Under the pieces are notes generated by a model. It was not told where the DNA came from and did no database searches. It was given only the letters and a program-made list of their open reading frames with translations. 64,000 nt of DNA, taken from Hygrophila difformis (Eukaryota > Streptophyta > Magnoliopsida > Lamiales > Acanthaceae). The position numbers were made by a program, and so were the translations under genes. Where the stretch lies: assembly GCA_030278955.1 (NCBI GenBank), contig JAOANR010000014.1:17734068-17798067 (forward strand), in the 5' to 3' direction. Below, one piece after another: positions 9,699-21,789 of the stretch (the first letter of the stretch is position 1; each line of letters starts with the position of its first letter).

Positions 9699-11983
9699 GT
9701 ACTTGCCTAATGTATATTTTTTTTACTATTTATAACACCACTTGTATTGCGTTTGTATGTAGTGGGATAGATCATAGAGATATATGCATATGCACCTAAT
9801 TTATGATGGGAATAGCCCATGCTATTCAATGTTTATTTATCCATCTACTTGTAATAATTTTAATTTTATTTCATTATTTTAATCATATATACTCCCAACT
9901 CTTATCTCTTCTGACCGGGGCCTACCTAATTAATCATGATCAATGAAATAATACCAACAATACTACTTGTGTCATTTTATGTTCCAAATTATAACTTACT
10001 ATATTAAATTGATAATGAAAAACCACCAACCATCTCCATTGACATGTACGCACAAAGGCCGCCGCGCCGGTTTCATTCAATTCACGCCCCCACTCAATTA
10101 TCACTATTGCCAAGAAACAGATACTACTAATATTTATAATCGAATGGGAGAAAAAAAAAATGTAATGCTAAAAAGAATGAATCAACTATTTTAAAAAATA
10201 TCTAACAGCGGTTGGATTGAGTGAATTGAGGTTTTAAGCGCTCCGTCCCATCTCAAATATTTTACTTTCTATTTTTGTATGTCTCATCATAAATGTCTTC
10301 TTTCTATAAATATAAATAATTTTCCTCTCTAACAATTGTGAACCCCATCATTTACTCACAAATCAACTTTATCTTAATTCTCATACCCAACAGTAACAGG
10401 ACGATATAAAGGTACGGAATGAGTAATTAAAAATATATATCACGTATAAAAAGCCGAGGAATCATATGAACATTACAGTGTTCACGTTGGCATACCATGA
10501 TACCAACATGGGTACTGGCCTTGATATCATACGCAATGTTCCAGCCACACACATTTTAGGTATCTTTTGCTTTGGGTCAATCCCCTCCGGACTTTAAAAC
10601 ATATCTATCCTTCTAAGGCATGATTGATTCCCCTACAACTAATGTAGGATATTACATGTCGAGTGATACTTTTAGTGTCAAATTCATACAAGACTATAGT
10701 TCAATTTTTACCATAACGATGGGAAGGGGAATAAATTCATTGGTCAAGACTCACAATCGAACCAAATTAATTATCCTTATAGGTCAGACACTCATAATAA
10801 TATTTAATCGGGTCAGAGAAACTAAAAGAGGGGCAAGATAGTGAAGATTTTTTTAGAGCAAGCAAGTCCGCTCGTAAATTTTAAAAATGTATTAGTAGTA
10901 TTTTACTTCACAATCTATACTGAATTTGTTCGCTCCCAAATATCTCAGGTATAAATTTAGGCAGAAAGAGACATTGTACAACCAGCTCATGCCTCAAATA
11001 TATACTATATGTCCATTCCCTGATGCTTATCTTTTTAATTCTTCATACACCTCATCACTATCTATATATTCATATACATCGGTTGGCTTCCCACCAATTA
11101 ATGGAATCAATTTCATCATGCCCCATTACAATTATTCTAATTATTAAAATACTACTATATCTTTACATACCGGTGATTTTATTACTATTTATTAAATAAT
11201 TATTAAGGTTTGAAAACAAAAAGAGGCGGAAGTTAGTTTCACTTCCAAATTCATTTTTCCACGAGAAAATCACAGCCAAAAATTTATGTATCTACGCCTG
11301 TAATAACAACAGCTAGAAAACACCATTTGGTAATATTATAGTATAAGTAATTTGTGGCCTGCCGACTTTGTCCCAATTCGGAGAGAAGGTCATATTGAAT
11401 TTCTCAAACTTTGTACTCGTCGCCAGCCATTTGTGTTTGTATTCTTGACAATTTCATGTCCCTCACGCCATCTTTTAATTTTCATTACAAGGAAGAATAT
11501 TATAGGGAACCTATATATATTATGGGCTGTGTTTATTAGCTTATCTGTGATGTTCATTTGATTAATAGTCAATTATTTATTCAGCTGACTATACCCATTC
11601 CCTTACCTAATCCTATTACTATACTCTCATATACCCATTGTTCGATTTATTGATGGTTTTTGGACATACAAATTACGCAATTCATACATACCTACACCTA
11701 CATTTGTGATTTGTCTTTCGTGTCTGTTGCCCTCAAAAAGAAACTTTTGATAAAGCATATCCTACTTTGGTCCACTTTCACAGCTCATCTCTTTGATTCT
11801 TCCCTAATTTCTATTCATTTCCCGGCCTTCGAAGAAAAGCTTTGGATTTTCAACAAACCCATTTCCTGATTCCGAATTCCCACCCAATTCATCCATCAAT
11901 TTAATTTCTTGTTCGGTTGGTGCTCGCCCAGTTGCATAATTGTGCCTGAATTTTCATTGTATTGGTTAAAGATTCAATCTTGG
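9699..11983. other. Intergenic region upstream of the U-box gene
   Basis: No coding gene seen. It contains a Stowaway-like relic at about 10241-10424. The last 200-300 bases, CT-rich and with several short out-of-frame stops, probably hold the promoter and 5' UTR of the U-box gene. Confidence 0.5.
10241..10424. mobile_element. Stowaway-like MITE relic
   Basis: The left end has CTCCGTCCCATCTCAAAT and the right end GGTACGGAATGAGTA, a degenerate complement of the Stowaway CTCCCTCCGT terminus, next to TA. Ends are approximate. Confidence 0.5.
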
Positions 11984-14053
11984 ATGGCGGTGTCGGACGA
12001 TGCTTTTCCGGCGAGAAGGCGACGGCCGCCGTCGCTGGGAGCTATGGTATCCCCTAATTTATCCGAGCAGAGGCTAATTCAGTCTCTGTTTCTCCTCTCT
12101 CAAGAAATCTCATTGCTGCAACCGACGAGGATTCTTCTCCACAAAACCTTGGCTTCAATCATCAGAAAATCGAGGCTAATGTCTGTCCTCTTCGATGAAC
12201 TCGTCAGGAATCCGGTAAATATGCTCCCGCCTTCCGCTGCTTTGTGCTTTGAGGAATTGTACCTAGTTTTGCAAAGAATAAAGATCTTATTGGAAGATTG
12301 TGGCAGCTGCAGCAAAATGTGGCTTTTGATGCAAATTCCTTCCATTTATAGCACTGCGCATCAATTGGTCGTTGAATTATCAACGCTCTTGGATATTTTC
12401 CCCACCAAGCAGCTCAATTTGAACGAAGACGTCGAGGAATTGCTCAATTTAATTAAGAAGCAGTGTTCGCAGAAAACCGATTGCAGAGATTCAAAGGACG
12501 AAACCCTAAGAGCGGAGGTTCTGAAAATGTTGGACGACATCCGGAAAGAGATCGTTCCCGATCACTCGAAACTCTCGGCAATTTTCGAAAAATTGGAACT
12601 GAACGATTCCACGAGCTGCAGCTACGAAATTGAGAATCTCGAAGACGAGGTTCAGCATCAAACCGACGACAAAGCGAAAGCGGACATAATCGCGCTGGTC
12701 GGGCTGGTGCGGTACACGAAGTGCGTCCTGTACGGCGTTTCCACGCCGAGAATGGACGTCCGGCGGCAGGATTCGTCGGCGGCGGAGGTCAATTACCCGT
12801 CCGATTTCCGGTGCCCTATTTCCTTAGACCTGATGAGGGATCCTGTGGTGGTATCCACAGGGCAGACATACGATCGGTCGTCGATAAGCCTTTGGATCGA
12901 ATCAGGGCACGCCACGTGTCCCAAGACAGGTCAGACGTTGTCCCACACGCAATTGATCCCCAATCTGGCATTGAAGAATTTGATAGCCATGTGGTGCCGG
13001 GATCAGAGGATCCCGTTCGAGTCAACGGAGGCTAGCGTCAAACCCAGCGCCGCCCCGTTCAATAAAACCGCGTTGGAGGCGATCAAGATGACGGTTACAT
13101 TTCTCGTGAGCAAGTTAACGGCGGGGGCATCATCGGACGACGCGGCGAACCGCGTGGTTCACGAGCTCCGTGTCCTGGCCAAGACCGATTCCGACAGCCG
13201 AACTTGCATAGCAGAGGCCGGAGCTCTGCCTCTACTGGTAAAGTTCCTGAGCTCCGACAATCCGAATCTCCAAATTAACGCCGTCACGGCCATTCTGAAT
13301 CTATCCATACTGGAAGCGAACAAGGCGAGGATAATGGAGACGGAAGGAGTCCTAAACGGCGTCATCGAAGTGTTGAAATCAGGCGCCACGTGGGAGGCGA
13401 AGGGGAATGCAGCAGCCACAATCTTCAGCTTAACAGGGGTTCACTCGTACCGAAAGAGGCTCGGCAAGAGGACACGTGTTGTACGGGCATTGCTGGATTT
13501 GGCAAAGTCATCCGGCACACTGAATTCCAAGAGGGATGCTATGATGGCAATTTTGAATTTGGCGGGAGATAGGGAGGCGGTGGGGAGATTAATCGAAGGA
13601 GGGGTGATCGATACGATCGGCGAGGTGATGGAGTCGATGATGGAGGAGGCGGTGGCGGTTTTAGAAGTGGTGGTGAAGAAAGGCGGGCTTGTTGCGATCT
13701 CTGCAGCTTATCACGGGAACATGATGAAAAGGTTGGCGAAGGTATTGAGGGAAGGGTCGGATAGAGCCAAGGAGAGCGCGGCCGCCACATTGGTGAATAT
13801 ATGTCGGAAAGGGGGATCGGAGATGGTAGCAGAGCTTGGTTCGATAGGAGGGATAGAGCGCGTGATATGGGAGATAATGGGGACGGGGACAGGGAGGTCG
13901 AGGAGGAAGGCCGCGACGTTGTTGAGGGTTCTAAGGAGATGGGCGGCGGGGTTAATTGGGGAGTCGCATTTCGACACACAGCAACATTCTGCAACTTTGA
14001 GCATGGCGTCGGCTGCAGCGAATTCAACAAGGATAGTATTGCCAGCCTCGTGA
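11984..14053 (+). CDS. PUB: U-box/ARM-repeat E3 ubiquitin ligase, PUB16/17 type (689 aa)
   Basis: Single-exon gene. An N-terminal helical UND-like region (residues about 20-230) is followed by a U-box at about 273-346, with DFRCPISLDLMRDPVV, the GQTYDR turn, and CPKTGQ. ARM repeats fill about 395-660. U-box proteins bind ubiquitin-loaded E2 and transfer ubiquitin to targets held by the ARM region; plant members of this UND-U-box-ARM class act in immunity, cell death and hormone signalling. The ATG at 11984 (MAVSDDAF) is chosen because the RRRRPPS-x-A-x-V-SP-x-LS block of this subgroup follows directly; an ATG 75 nt upstream in frame adds an atypical Cys/Trp-rich leader. Length fits the usual 650-730 aa. 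GC is higher than the surroundings, as expected for coding DNA. The subgroup name is from memory of family features, not alignment. Confidence 0.9.
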   Translation: MAVSDDAFPARRRRPPSLGAMVSPNLSEQRLIQSLFLLSQEISLLQPTRILLHKTLASIIRKSRLMSVLFDELVRNPVNMLPPSAALCFEELYLVLQRIKILLEDCGSCSKMWLLMQIPSIYSTAHQLVVELSTLLDIFPTKQLNLNEDVEELLNLIKKQCSQKTDCRDSKDETLRAEVLKMLDDIRKEIVPDHSKLSAIFEKLELNDSTSCSYEIENLEDEVQHQTDDKAKADIIALVGLVRYTKCVLYGVSTPRMDVRRQDSSAAEVNYPSDFRCPISLDLMRDPVVVSTGQTYDRSSISLWIESGHATCPKTGQTLSHTQLIPNLALKNLIAMWCRDQRIPFESTEASVKPSAAPFNKTALEAIKMTVTFLVSKLTAGASSDDAANRVVHELRVLAKTDSDSRTCIAEAGALPLLVKFLSSDNPNLQINAVTAILNLSILEANKARIMETEGVLNGVIEVLKSGATWEAKGNAAATIFSLTGVHSYRKRLGKRTRVVRALLDLAKSSGTLNSKRDAMMAILNLAGDREAVGRLIEGGVIDTIGEVMESMMEEAVAVLEVVVKKGGLVAISAAYHGNMMKRLAKVLREGSDRAKESAAATLVNICRKGGSEMVAELGSIGGIERVIWEIMGTGTGRSRRKAATLLRVLRRWAAGLIGESHFDTQQHSATLSMASAAANSTRIVLPAS

Positions 14054-16865
14054 TGCTATATGAATTAAACAATCTGCATTTGGTTGGTTTTCCACTTTGT
14101 GTTTTTTTTCGCTTAGCTTTGTTGTTTGATGGATACACAGATTCATTTATTGTTTCTGATGTACAAATTGTTGATTCATTTACAATACAGATTATTGTAG
14201 CGCCCACCCTTAATTTGTAAATGATTATGAATTTATGATCAATATATTCAATTGCAAATTACTAATTCACGTTGTCCCGTTTCAATGGACTTTTGGGCAT
14301 CTTATGATTGCTAGGTATTCAAAAACTACGAGGCGGGACGAATCTAACAAAATCTCACTTGACTATATTTTAACTTGTATAACTATGATAAAACTTTAAT
14401 CAAAGTGTGTGAATAGTGCCCCAAACACAAATGGGGCAAACAATATAAAACGGAGGAAGTATAAGATAAAATATAATCAAGTGGAATCTTGTTAGATTCG
14501 TCTAATCGCATAGTTTTATAATATCAAATTTTTATAATTTTTACTTTTACACAGTTTGAGATATTAAGCGTTAAAAATGTGCATTGGACTGTGTGAAATT
14601 TTTTAAAAACGGAGGGAGTAAGTATTTTCTTGTGAATTTGGATGCCTCGGCTCTGAATATTCGTGCAGGATAAGGATATATGCCTGCTAAATCTTCATTT
14701 CTTTTTAATTGTCACGGACCCATATTTCACGCAATCCAATATACATTTTTAATTCGTAATAACTCAAATTGCATACAAGCAAAAATTATGAAAATTTGAT
14801 ATTATAAATATATGCAATTAGACGAATCCAATAAGATACCACTTGACTATATTTTATCTTATATAATTGTATTAAAAAGTCGAATTAAAGTTAATTAATA
14901 AATAGTGACAAAACTCCATCGGTGTGAATTAATAAGGAACAGAGGAAGTAATTAGGTTTAACACTGTGTAAGCCCATTGAATTTAGACAAAAAGATAATG
15001 AGTGCCATCACAAAAAATTCATATTCAACATATATTTAGTTGGATATCTCTTTTTGTTTAAGACCTACACCGGACTGAGAGAAAATGAGGGCAAGGAGGG
15101 ATGTATGATGGTGCAAGTTTGTATCATTCTGACTTCATAAAAATTGAATGCCAACTTCCCGTGTGTTCTTTTTTAGTGGCAAATTGCAATTAATGTGATG
15201 CCATGACATATTTGATTTGGGCTTTGTAAGTGGCAAGTTGGGATTATTGTGATCTGAATGGAGATAAATAATGGAATTTCGTAGTTATCAAAATAAAAAA
15301 GAGAAAGGGAAAGTTAAAATTCTACTCTTTTTTTTTTTTTTTTCTTTTCCTTTTTTTTTAAAAGTAGGTAAGTGATTACTTCTGAAAAAATGAAAAGTGA
15401 TATCAGAATAAAAATATAAAAATATTTCTATTTAACAAGGAAATAAAATAAATTGTAAAGATACTCATAAGATGTATGTGACTTTTAGTAATTTTAATAT
15501 ATAAAAAGTCATTCTACATACAATTTATCCAAATATATTTTCGATGAAAAATAACTTTAATAATATCCATCAAAGCAATTATTTGGGCTGCTTTTGCTTT
15601 TGAATTCTTCTTCTCTCTCATTTTTCTTCTTCTACTGACTTCTTTTTTTTTTTCAAAAGCCAAAACCAACAAGTCCTAGAAATCAAACAATAATCCATAT
15701 TATAAATGCCACAATTGAATAGTTGAATACTATCTTTTTCAAAATAACACTATAAAATATTCTCATTTAGCTATTAAATTGGTCGTTAGTTTTGTTCTCG
15801 ATTGATTTCAGACAAATTTTTTGATTAATAAATTGAAATTTTTTAAGAGATCGAATTTTGGATTTACTACTTAAAACTGTTTATCACTAAATTAATCTTG
15901 AAGTGGAAATTATTAATGTCAATGGTATTGCAATTGATCGATTACTAGTTTTCTATCTATATAATCTTCTAATTATAAATATAAATCTTTGTCAATTCTT
16001 ACTATTCGCATTTGATTTCATAAATTACGATATGTCACAATCATTTATCAATTTGATGATTTGACTTTTAATTAACTTTAGAAAAGTTTTATATTTTCGT
16101 CCTTTCTTAATTCTTTAATTTTGACCATTTGGCTTATAGTACCTATTTTTAATGTCCTTTTTTATAATAAAATAAAATAGAAAAGCAAATGCTATATCTT
16201 TAAAAAGTCAATACATATACCATTATTTTTTCTAAACAAAGAAAGGTATCTAATTAAGATTTTAATTTCAATTGGCCATAAGTACTGTTTTAAGTTTTAA
16301 CATTTCCAATAGGAATTCTTGAGTTCATAATTTTATTTTAATCTCAAATGTTGGTGTAGATATTATTGAACTATGAATGCCATTTAAAAAAAAAAAAAAA
16401 AAAAAACATGACGAATAATCTTATTATTAAAAACATTTCTGAAGTTAAGAATTTATTTTAAAAGTTCATTCTAACCAGAACTTTCGTATATGTTAAAAAT
16501 TTATCTTCTAATTTTTATTTTATTATTATTATTTAACTAGGTAGAATTTAGTCCCAACACGTAATCTCAACATGTTATGGTTATCATTTCATCATCTATA
16601 CGGCATAAAGTGCTGAACGCAATGACTTTTTCTGCTATACATATGGACCCCTTTATTAAATTATTCACCCATGGTTTATAAATTCCGATGGGTTCTTCTT
16701 CCCAAAAAAGTACTGTAATAATAAAAGGAAAATCTATAAATGGAAGAAGAAAGATATGTATGATGGATCAAGAATTTTAGTGATGCTTTCATAAATCATA
16801 CTTGTATTGCAAGCATTTCGTATTTTGGAATTAGCAAATACGCTATGAAATGTTACGATAATGGA
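14054..16865. other. Intergenic region with degenerate Stowaway fragments
   Basis: No gene seen. It holds Stowaway-family halves at about 14265-14618 and 14729-14950, a T/CT run at 15324-15360, an A run at 16386-16406, and a stretch at 15585-15675 with AAAAGC-type ends loosely like the Tourist copies. The rest is unassigned AT-rich DNA. Confidence 0.5.
14265..14618. mobile_element. Stowaway-family composite (two inverted halves)
   Basis: Two segments carry the same internal core (GACGAATCTAACAA...) in opposite orientation and end in ACGGAGGAAG (14454) and ACGGAGGGAG (14618) next to TA. Boundaries of the left half are uncertain. Confidence 0.45.
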
Positions 16866-16874
16866 TAAAAGAAA
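16866..16874. repeat. 9-bp TSD of MULE-like copy 1 (left)
   Basis: TAAAAGAAA, identical to 18205-18213. Confidence 0.8.
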
Positions 16875-18204
16875 GGGTCCAGTTAGGGTGCAATCAACAA
16901 ATCCCACAGCACATCAAGGCAGCGATCTGAAGCGTCCATTTAAAATCCAAGGGTTGTAAATGAAAAAGGGTATAATTGTCATAACACAATAATAGTTCAT
17001 TTTAAAAACAATGCATTTCAGCGATATGACAAGTATTTAGACATGTTATCATATCTAATATTTGGTAACTCTATATTTAGTATGTTATCATATTTATTAT
17101 TTGGTAAATCATATTAAATATTTGGTAATCCATATCTAATATTTCAAATAATATCTTTTTATAATCAAAGATACGTATCAAATTTATTAATAGATCATTT
17201 CAGCGATCTTACCAAAAACAATTAAGTGATGCTATAAAATATATTTCAGGGACCACAAGTAGAGGAATTCAGCGACAGTATCTAGCATAATTCAGCGATG
17301 GTACCAAGAATAATTCAACGACGCAACCTAGAATGATTCAGCGATACTATCAAAAACAATTATGTGATGCTACCAAAAATAATGAAGGGGTGCTATCAAA
17401 TATATTTCAGCGAGATCAAGTAGAGTAATTCAGCGATGGTACCAAGCAGAATTCAGCGACGCTACCAAGAATGATTCAGCGATGCTACCAAAAACATTTC
17501 TGTTATCATATCTAATATTTGGTAAATAATATCATATCTAATATTTTGTAAACCTATATTTAGTATGTTATCATATCTAATATTTGGTAAATAATATCAT
17601 ATCTAATCTAATATTTTCAAATAATCATCAACGAATGGTAACAAATATATTAATAGATAATTTCAATCATGCTACAAAAAAACAATTTAGTGATGCTATA
17701 AAAAATATTTGAGCGACACTATCCTAGAAGAGTTCAGCATTCAGCCACATTACACAGAAGAATTCAGCGACGCTACAAAGAAGAATTCAGCGAGGCTGTC
17801 AAGAAGAATTCAGCGAGGCTGTCAAGAAGAATTCAGCGATGCCATGAAGAACAATTCAGCGATGCTATGAAGAACAATTCAGCGACTCAACTAGAATATT
17901 TCGGGTACGTTTTCATGAACAATTCAATGACTTTATTTAAAAATATTTCAGCGACGTATATCTATGTATAGCAGCATAATTAAGCAAATTGGAGGGTAGT
18001 ATGAGATCAATCCTTGAAATGCAAAGAAGAAGAGAAGAAGAACGGAAGAAGAATGGAAGAATTAGCGTTCACAAACTAAATGTAGCAAATTTACTATTTT
18101 AACCTTTAATTTAATCTCAACCATCAATTTATAAATTAAATCAATGGCTGCGATGTACCGCAGTACATCAAGTCAAAATGCTTAGTCGCACCCTAACGGA
18201 ATTG
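16875..18204. mobile_element. Non-autonomous Mutator-like element with TTCAGCGA minisatellite, copy 1 (1330 bp)
   Basis: Termini are GGGTCCAGTTAGGGTGC on the left and the complement of CAATTCCGTTAGGGTGC on the right. The direct 9-bp duplication TAAAAGAAA (16866-16874, 18205-18213) is the length left by Mutator-type transposases. Subterminal parts share GCACATCAAG. The interior has repeated ATATCTAATATTTGGTAA blocks and then many imperfect units containing TTCAGCGAC/T, often as GAATTCAGCGATGCTACCAAG. No transposase or other credible coding sequence is present. Confidence 0.8.
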
Positions 18205-18213
18205 TAAAAGAAA
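18205..18213. repeat. 9-bp TSD of MULE-like copy 1 (right)
   Basis: TAAAAGAAA, identical to 16866-16874. Confidence 0.8.
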
Positions 18214-18225
18214 TCTATCACAATC

Positions 18226-18365
18226 ATCTCTTTCTTTTTTTTCTTAACAGCCTATATATGCTAGGAAAAGTGTGAGGGAGGAATAGGGGGCTGAGTGGGG
18301 AATCGAACCCACAACATATAGGTTGGCAGTCGGGGACTTAACAACTAGGGCAAGTCTCCATCCCC
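18226..18365 (-). mobile_element. tRNA-derived SINE (reverse)
   Basis: On the minus strand it reads an A-box-like GACTTGCCCTAGTTGTTAAG, then a B box GGTTCGATTCC, then a CCCCTATTCCTCCC run, and ends in an A tail (T run at 18231-18245 on the plus strand). It is flanked by AATCTATCACAATC (18212-18225) and AATCTATCACGATC (18366-18379), a 14-bp duplication with one mismatch. It landed beside the MULE duplication. Confidence 0.75.
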
Positions 18366-18424
18366 AATCTATCACGATCTCTTAAGTAAATATATCTAAT
18401 AATAGTAATTATAGTAGTAATATA

Positions 18425-18682
18425 CTCCCTTCATTTTTTTAAGTGATACTTTTTTTTTGGAAATAAACGTTACATTATCATATTTGGAATGTATTGAAGG
18501 TTAATGATTTTTACTAATTTTTATTACAATAAAAGTCAAATGTGATTTATCTTGATTTATTTATTTAATTAATATAATATTTCAATTAAACCACTTTTAC
18601 TAATTAATTAACTTACCTTAAATCTCGTACCAATTCCTCGATAAGACTTGAATGATAAGAACAATTAAAAAGAAGAAGGGAG
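18425..18682. mobile_element. Stowaway-like MITE (degenerate)
   Basis: It starts TA-CTCCCTTCAT and ends GAAGAAGGGAG, with AT-rich interior of the local Stowaway family. Right TA not preserved. Confidence 0.5.
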
Positions 18683-19118
18683 TTTGGACACAACCAACCA
18701 ACATAGCCACACTGGTACGTGGAGACTGGGGATCAATCAAGTTTGGAACTATGGGATATGGCGTATGAAGCTAATAACAATGGATTGGAGGACATTATTG
18801 TATACACATAGCTAAAACTACATTGTATACTTAGTATGCAACGTGTAATAGATTGGGCAAGGATGAACAAAATAGCTACATTGGCATTTGGCAACGAGGA
18901 GATGAAGAAGAATTTGTCAATTTGAAGTACAAGAAGTGCAGCAAGAATCTTTATTAAACCAGTTATTTATTACAGTATGCGCATTTACAATTTGCAAATT
19001 CTCAACCACAAATTAATGTAGCTTATACAGGTCCCCTACCAATACCACCCTTTAATTAATAAACTAATTTATTATTCTACCCCATTATATTCTATTTTTT
19101 TTTAATGAAAAAGAAATA

Positions 19119-19362
19119 CCTCGTTCGTTTCTAAATAATTGTCTCTTTCAGTCCGATATCAATAACCAAGATTTGCATTAATTAACTCATAAATTTTCAT
19201 GTTTACCCTTCAACAAAACTCTTTCGTAATGAATATCAAGAAATAACATTTATATAAAGTAAAAGGTAATATAGTAAAAACATAACATAACTACCTACCA
19301 ATGACGACTATTTTGGAATACTTTTAATATCTAAAAAGACTACTAAAAACGGACGGAGGGAG
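19119..19362. mobile_element. Stowaway-like MITE
   Basis: The left end CCTCGTTCGTTTCTAAATA and the right end GGACGGAGGGAG are inverted relatives of CTCCCTCCGT. TA at 19117-19118 and 19363-19364. Confidence 0.65.
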
Positions 19363-19417
19363 TAGCAACCTCATCAATTATATCCTTTTTAAGTATATAA
19401 ATTAATTGCACTATATT

Positions 19418-19426
19418 ATTCATTTT
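19418..19426. repeat. 9-bp TSD of MULE-like copy 2 (left)
   Basis: ATTCATTTT, identical to 21781-21789. Confidence 0.8.
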
Positions 19427-19593
19427 GGGTTCGGTTATGCTACAATCATGGAATCCGCAGCACATCAAGGCATCAATAATAGCCATTCAAAAGCATCCAA
19501 CGGTTGTAGGTTAATAAGGGTATAATTGTAATAACACAATAATAATTCATTTTAATAACAAATCATTTCAGCGACAAGGCAAGTATTTTAGAC

Positions 19594-20831
19594 GGGTTCG
19601 GTTATGGTGCAATCATGGAATCCGCAGCACATCAAGGCATCAATCATAGCCATTCAAAAGCATCCAACGGTTGTAGGTTAATAAGGGTATAAATGTAATA
19701 ACACAATAATAGTCCATTTTAATAACAAACCATTTCAGCGACAAAGCAAGTATTTTAGCCATGTTATCATATCTAATATTTGGTAACTCTATATTTAGTA
19801 TGTTATCATATTAATATTTGGTAAATCATATCAAATATTTGGTAATCCATATCTAATATTTTAAATAATATCTTTTTATGATCAAAGATACGTATCAAAT
19901 TTATTAATAGATCATTTCAGCGATCTTACCAAAAATAATTAAGTGATGCTATAAAATATATTTGAGGGACCACAAGTAGAGGAATTCAGCGATGGTATCT
20001 AGCATAATTCAGCGATACTACAAAGAATAATTCAGCGATGCAACCAAGAATGATTCAGCGATGCTACCAAAAACAATTCTGGGATGCTACAAAAAATAAT
20101 GAAGGGATGCTATCACATATATTTCAGCGACCTCGGGTAGAGGAATTCAGCGATGGTAGCAAGCAGAATTCAGCGATGCAACCAAGAATGATTCAGCGAT
20201 GCTACCAAAAACAATTATGGGATGCTACCAAAAATAATGAAGGGATGCTATCAAATATATTTCAGCGACCTCAAGTAGAGGAATTCCGCGATGGTACCAA
20301 GCAGAATTCAGCGATGCAACCAAGAATGATTCAGCGATGCTACCAAAAACAATTCTGGGAAGCTACCAAAAATAATGAAGGGATGCTATCAAATACTCAA
20401 GTAGAGGAATTCAGCGATGGTACCAAGCAGAATTCAGCGATGCAACCAAGAATGATTCAGCGATGCTACCAAAAACAATTATGGGATGCTACCAAATGTA
20501 ATGAAGGGATGCTATCAAATATATTTCAGCGACCTCAAGTAGAGGAATTCAGCGATGGTACCAAGCATAATTCAGCGATGGTACCAAGCAGAATTCAGCG
20601 ATACAACCAAGAATGATTCAGCGATGCTACCAAAAACAATTCTAGGATGCTACCAAAAATAATGAAGGGATGCTATCAAGAACATTTCAGCGACGCTAAT
20701 TTCCGTTACATTTACTTTTATGCAAAATTACTATTTTAACCTTAAATTAATCTCAACCATCAATTTACAAAATACATCAACGGTCTAGAAGCATCCGCAG
20801 CACATCATGTCGCGGCACCCTAACAGATCCC
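19594..20831. mobile_element. MULE-like TTCAGCGA element, copy 3, nested in copy 2 (1238 bp)
   Basis: It begins GGGTTCGGTTATGGTGC and ends GCACCCTAACAGATCCC. It is flanked inside copy 2 by the exact 9-bp duplication ATTTTAGAC (19585-19593 and 20832-20840). Its 5' 150 bp are nearly identical to the 5' end of copy 2, so copy 3 moved recently compared with copy 1. It contains at least twenty TTCAGCGA units. Confidence 0.85.
20038..20660. repeat. Higher-order tandem repeat of 129-159 bp within MULE-like copy 3
   Basis: The start GCAACCAAGAATGATTCAGC recurs at about 20040, 20178, 20316, 20445 and, with an altered start, 20604 (spacings 138, 138, 129 and about 159). Each unit holds several TTCAGCGA motifs and one AATAATGAAGGGATGCTATC block. 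The unit length is near a multiple of three, so one frame stays open for 192 codons as a string of 43-53 residue repeats; this is a by-product, not evidence of a gene. Confidence 0.75.
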
Positions 20832-21780
20832 ATTTTAGACATGTTATCATATCTAATATTTGGTAACTCTATATTTAGTATGTTATCATATTTAATATTT
20901 GGTAAATCATATCAAATATTTGGTAATCAATATCTAATATTTCAAATAATATCTTTTTATGATCAAAGATACGTATCAAATTTATTAATAGATCATTTCA
21001 GTAATCTTACAAAAAAAACAATTAAGTGATGCTATAAAATATATTTCAGGTACCACAAGTAGAGGAATTCAGCGACAATATCTAGCATAATTGAGCGATA
21101 CTACCAAAAATAATTCAGCAACACAACCAAGAATGATTCAGCGATGCTATCAAAAACAATTCTGTGATGCTACCAAAATTAATGAAGGGATACTATCAAA
21201 TACATTTCAAGTAGAGGAATTCAGCGACGGTGCCAAACAGAATTCAGCGACACTACCAAGAATAATTCAGCAATGCTACCAAATATAATTCCGTGGTGCT
21301 ACAGAAAACAAATCAGTGATGCTATCAAATATATTTCAGCGACTGTAAGTAGAGGAATTCAGCGACAAACTTAGAAGAATTCAGCGACACTACCCAGAAT
21401 AATTTAGCGGCTCAACCAAGAAAAATTCAGAGATGCTACGGAACACTTCAGCGATGATATCAAAAACAATTCAGCGACGCTACCAAGAACATTTCAGTGA
21501 CGCTATCAAGAACAACTCAGCGACTTTTTCATCAACAATTCAAGGACTCAACTGAAAGCATTTCAGGTACGTTTTTATATCGAATAATACATATTTTGTC
21601 GCTGAATTATATATTACTCATATATTAGTAGCAAAAAACTCTCTCTCATTTCCGTTACATTTACTTTTACGCAAATTTACTATTTTAACCTTAAATTAAT
21701 CTCAACCATCAATTTACAAAATGCATCAACGGTGTAGAAGTATCCGCAATACATCATGTCTCTGCACCCTAACAACTACC

Positions 21781-21789
21781 ATTCATTTT
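21781..21789. repeat. 9-bp TSD of MULE-like copy 2 (right)
   Basis: ATTCATTTT, identical to 19418-19426. Confidence 0.8.

Larger units (their letters stand above)
19427..21780. mobile_element. MULE-like TTCAGCGA element, copy 2 (outer, carries copy 3)
   Basis: The left end is GGGTTCGGTTATGCTACAATC and the right end is the complement of GGTAGTTGTTAGGGTGC. The 9-bp duplication ATTCATTTT flanks the whole 2354 bp. The element is split after 19593 by copy 3 and resumes at 20841; without the insert it is about 1.1 kb. It contains the ATATCTAATATTTGGTAA block and TTCAGCGA units similar to copy 1. No transposase. Confidence 0.8.

Noticed and set aside
12100..14220. Antisense and alternative-frame open stretches over the U-box gene (up to 222 codons)
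   Set aside because: They are shadows of GC-rich coding sequence; only the 11984-14053 frame has recognisable domains.
15585..15680. Another Tourist-like MITE end
   Set aside because: AAAAGC-type ends are loosely similar, but there is no matching inverted end or TTA pair.
16875..21780. CRISPR-like look of regularly recurring TTCAGCGA units
   Set aside because: Units are irregular, the spacers are also repeats, the genome is a plant, and target duplications mark a transposon.
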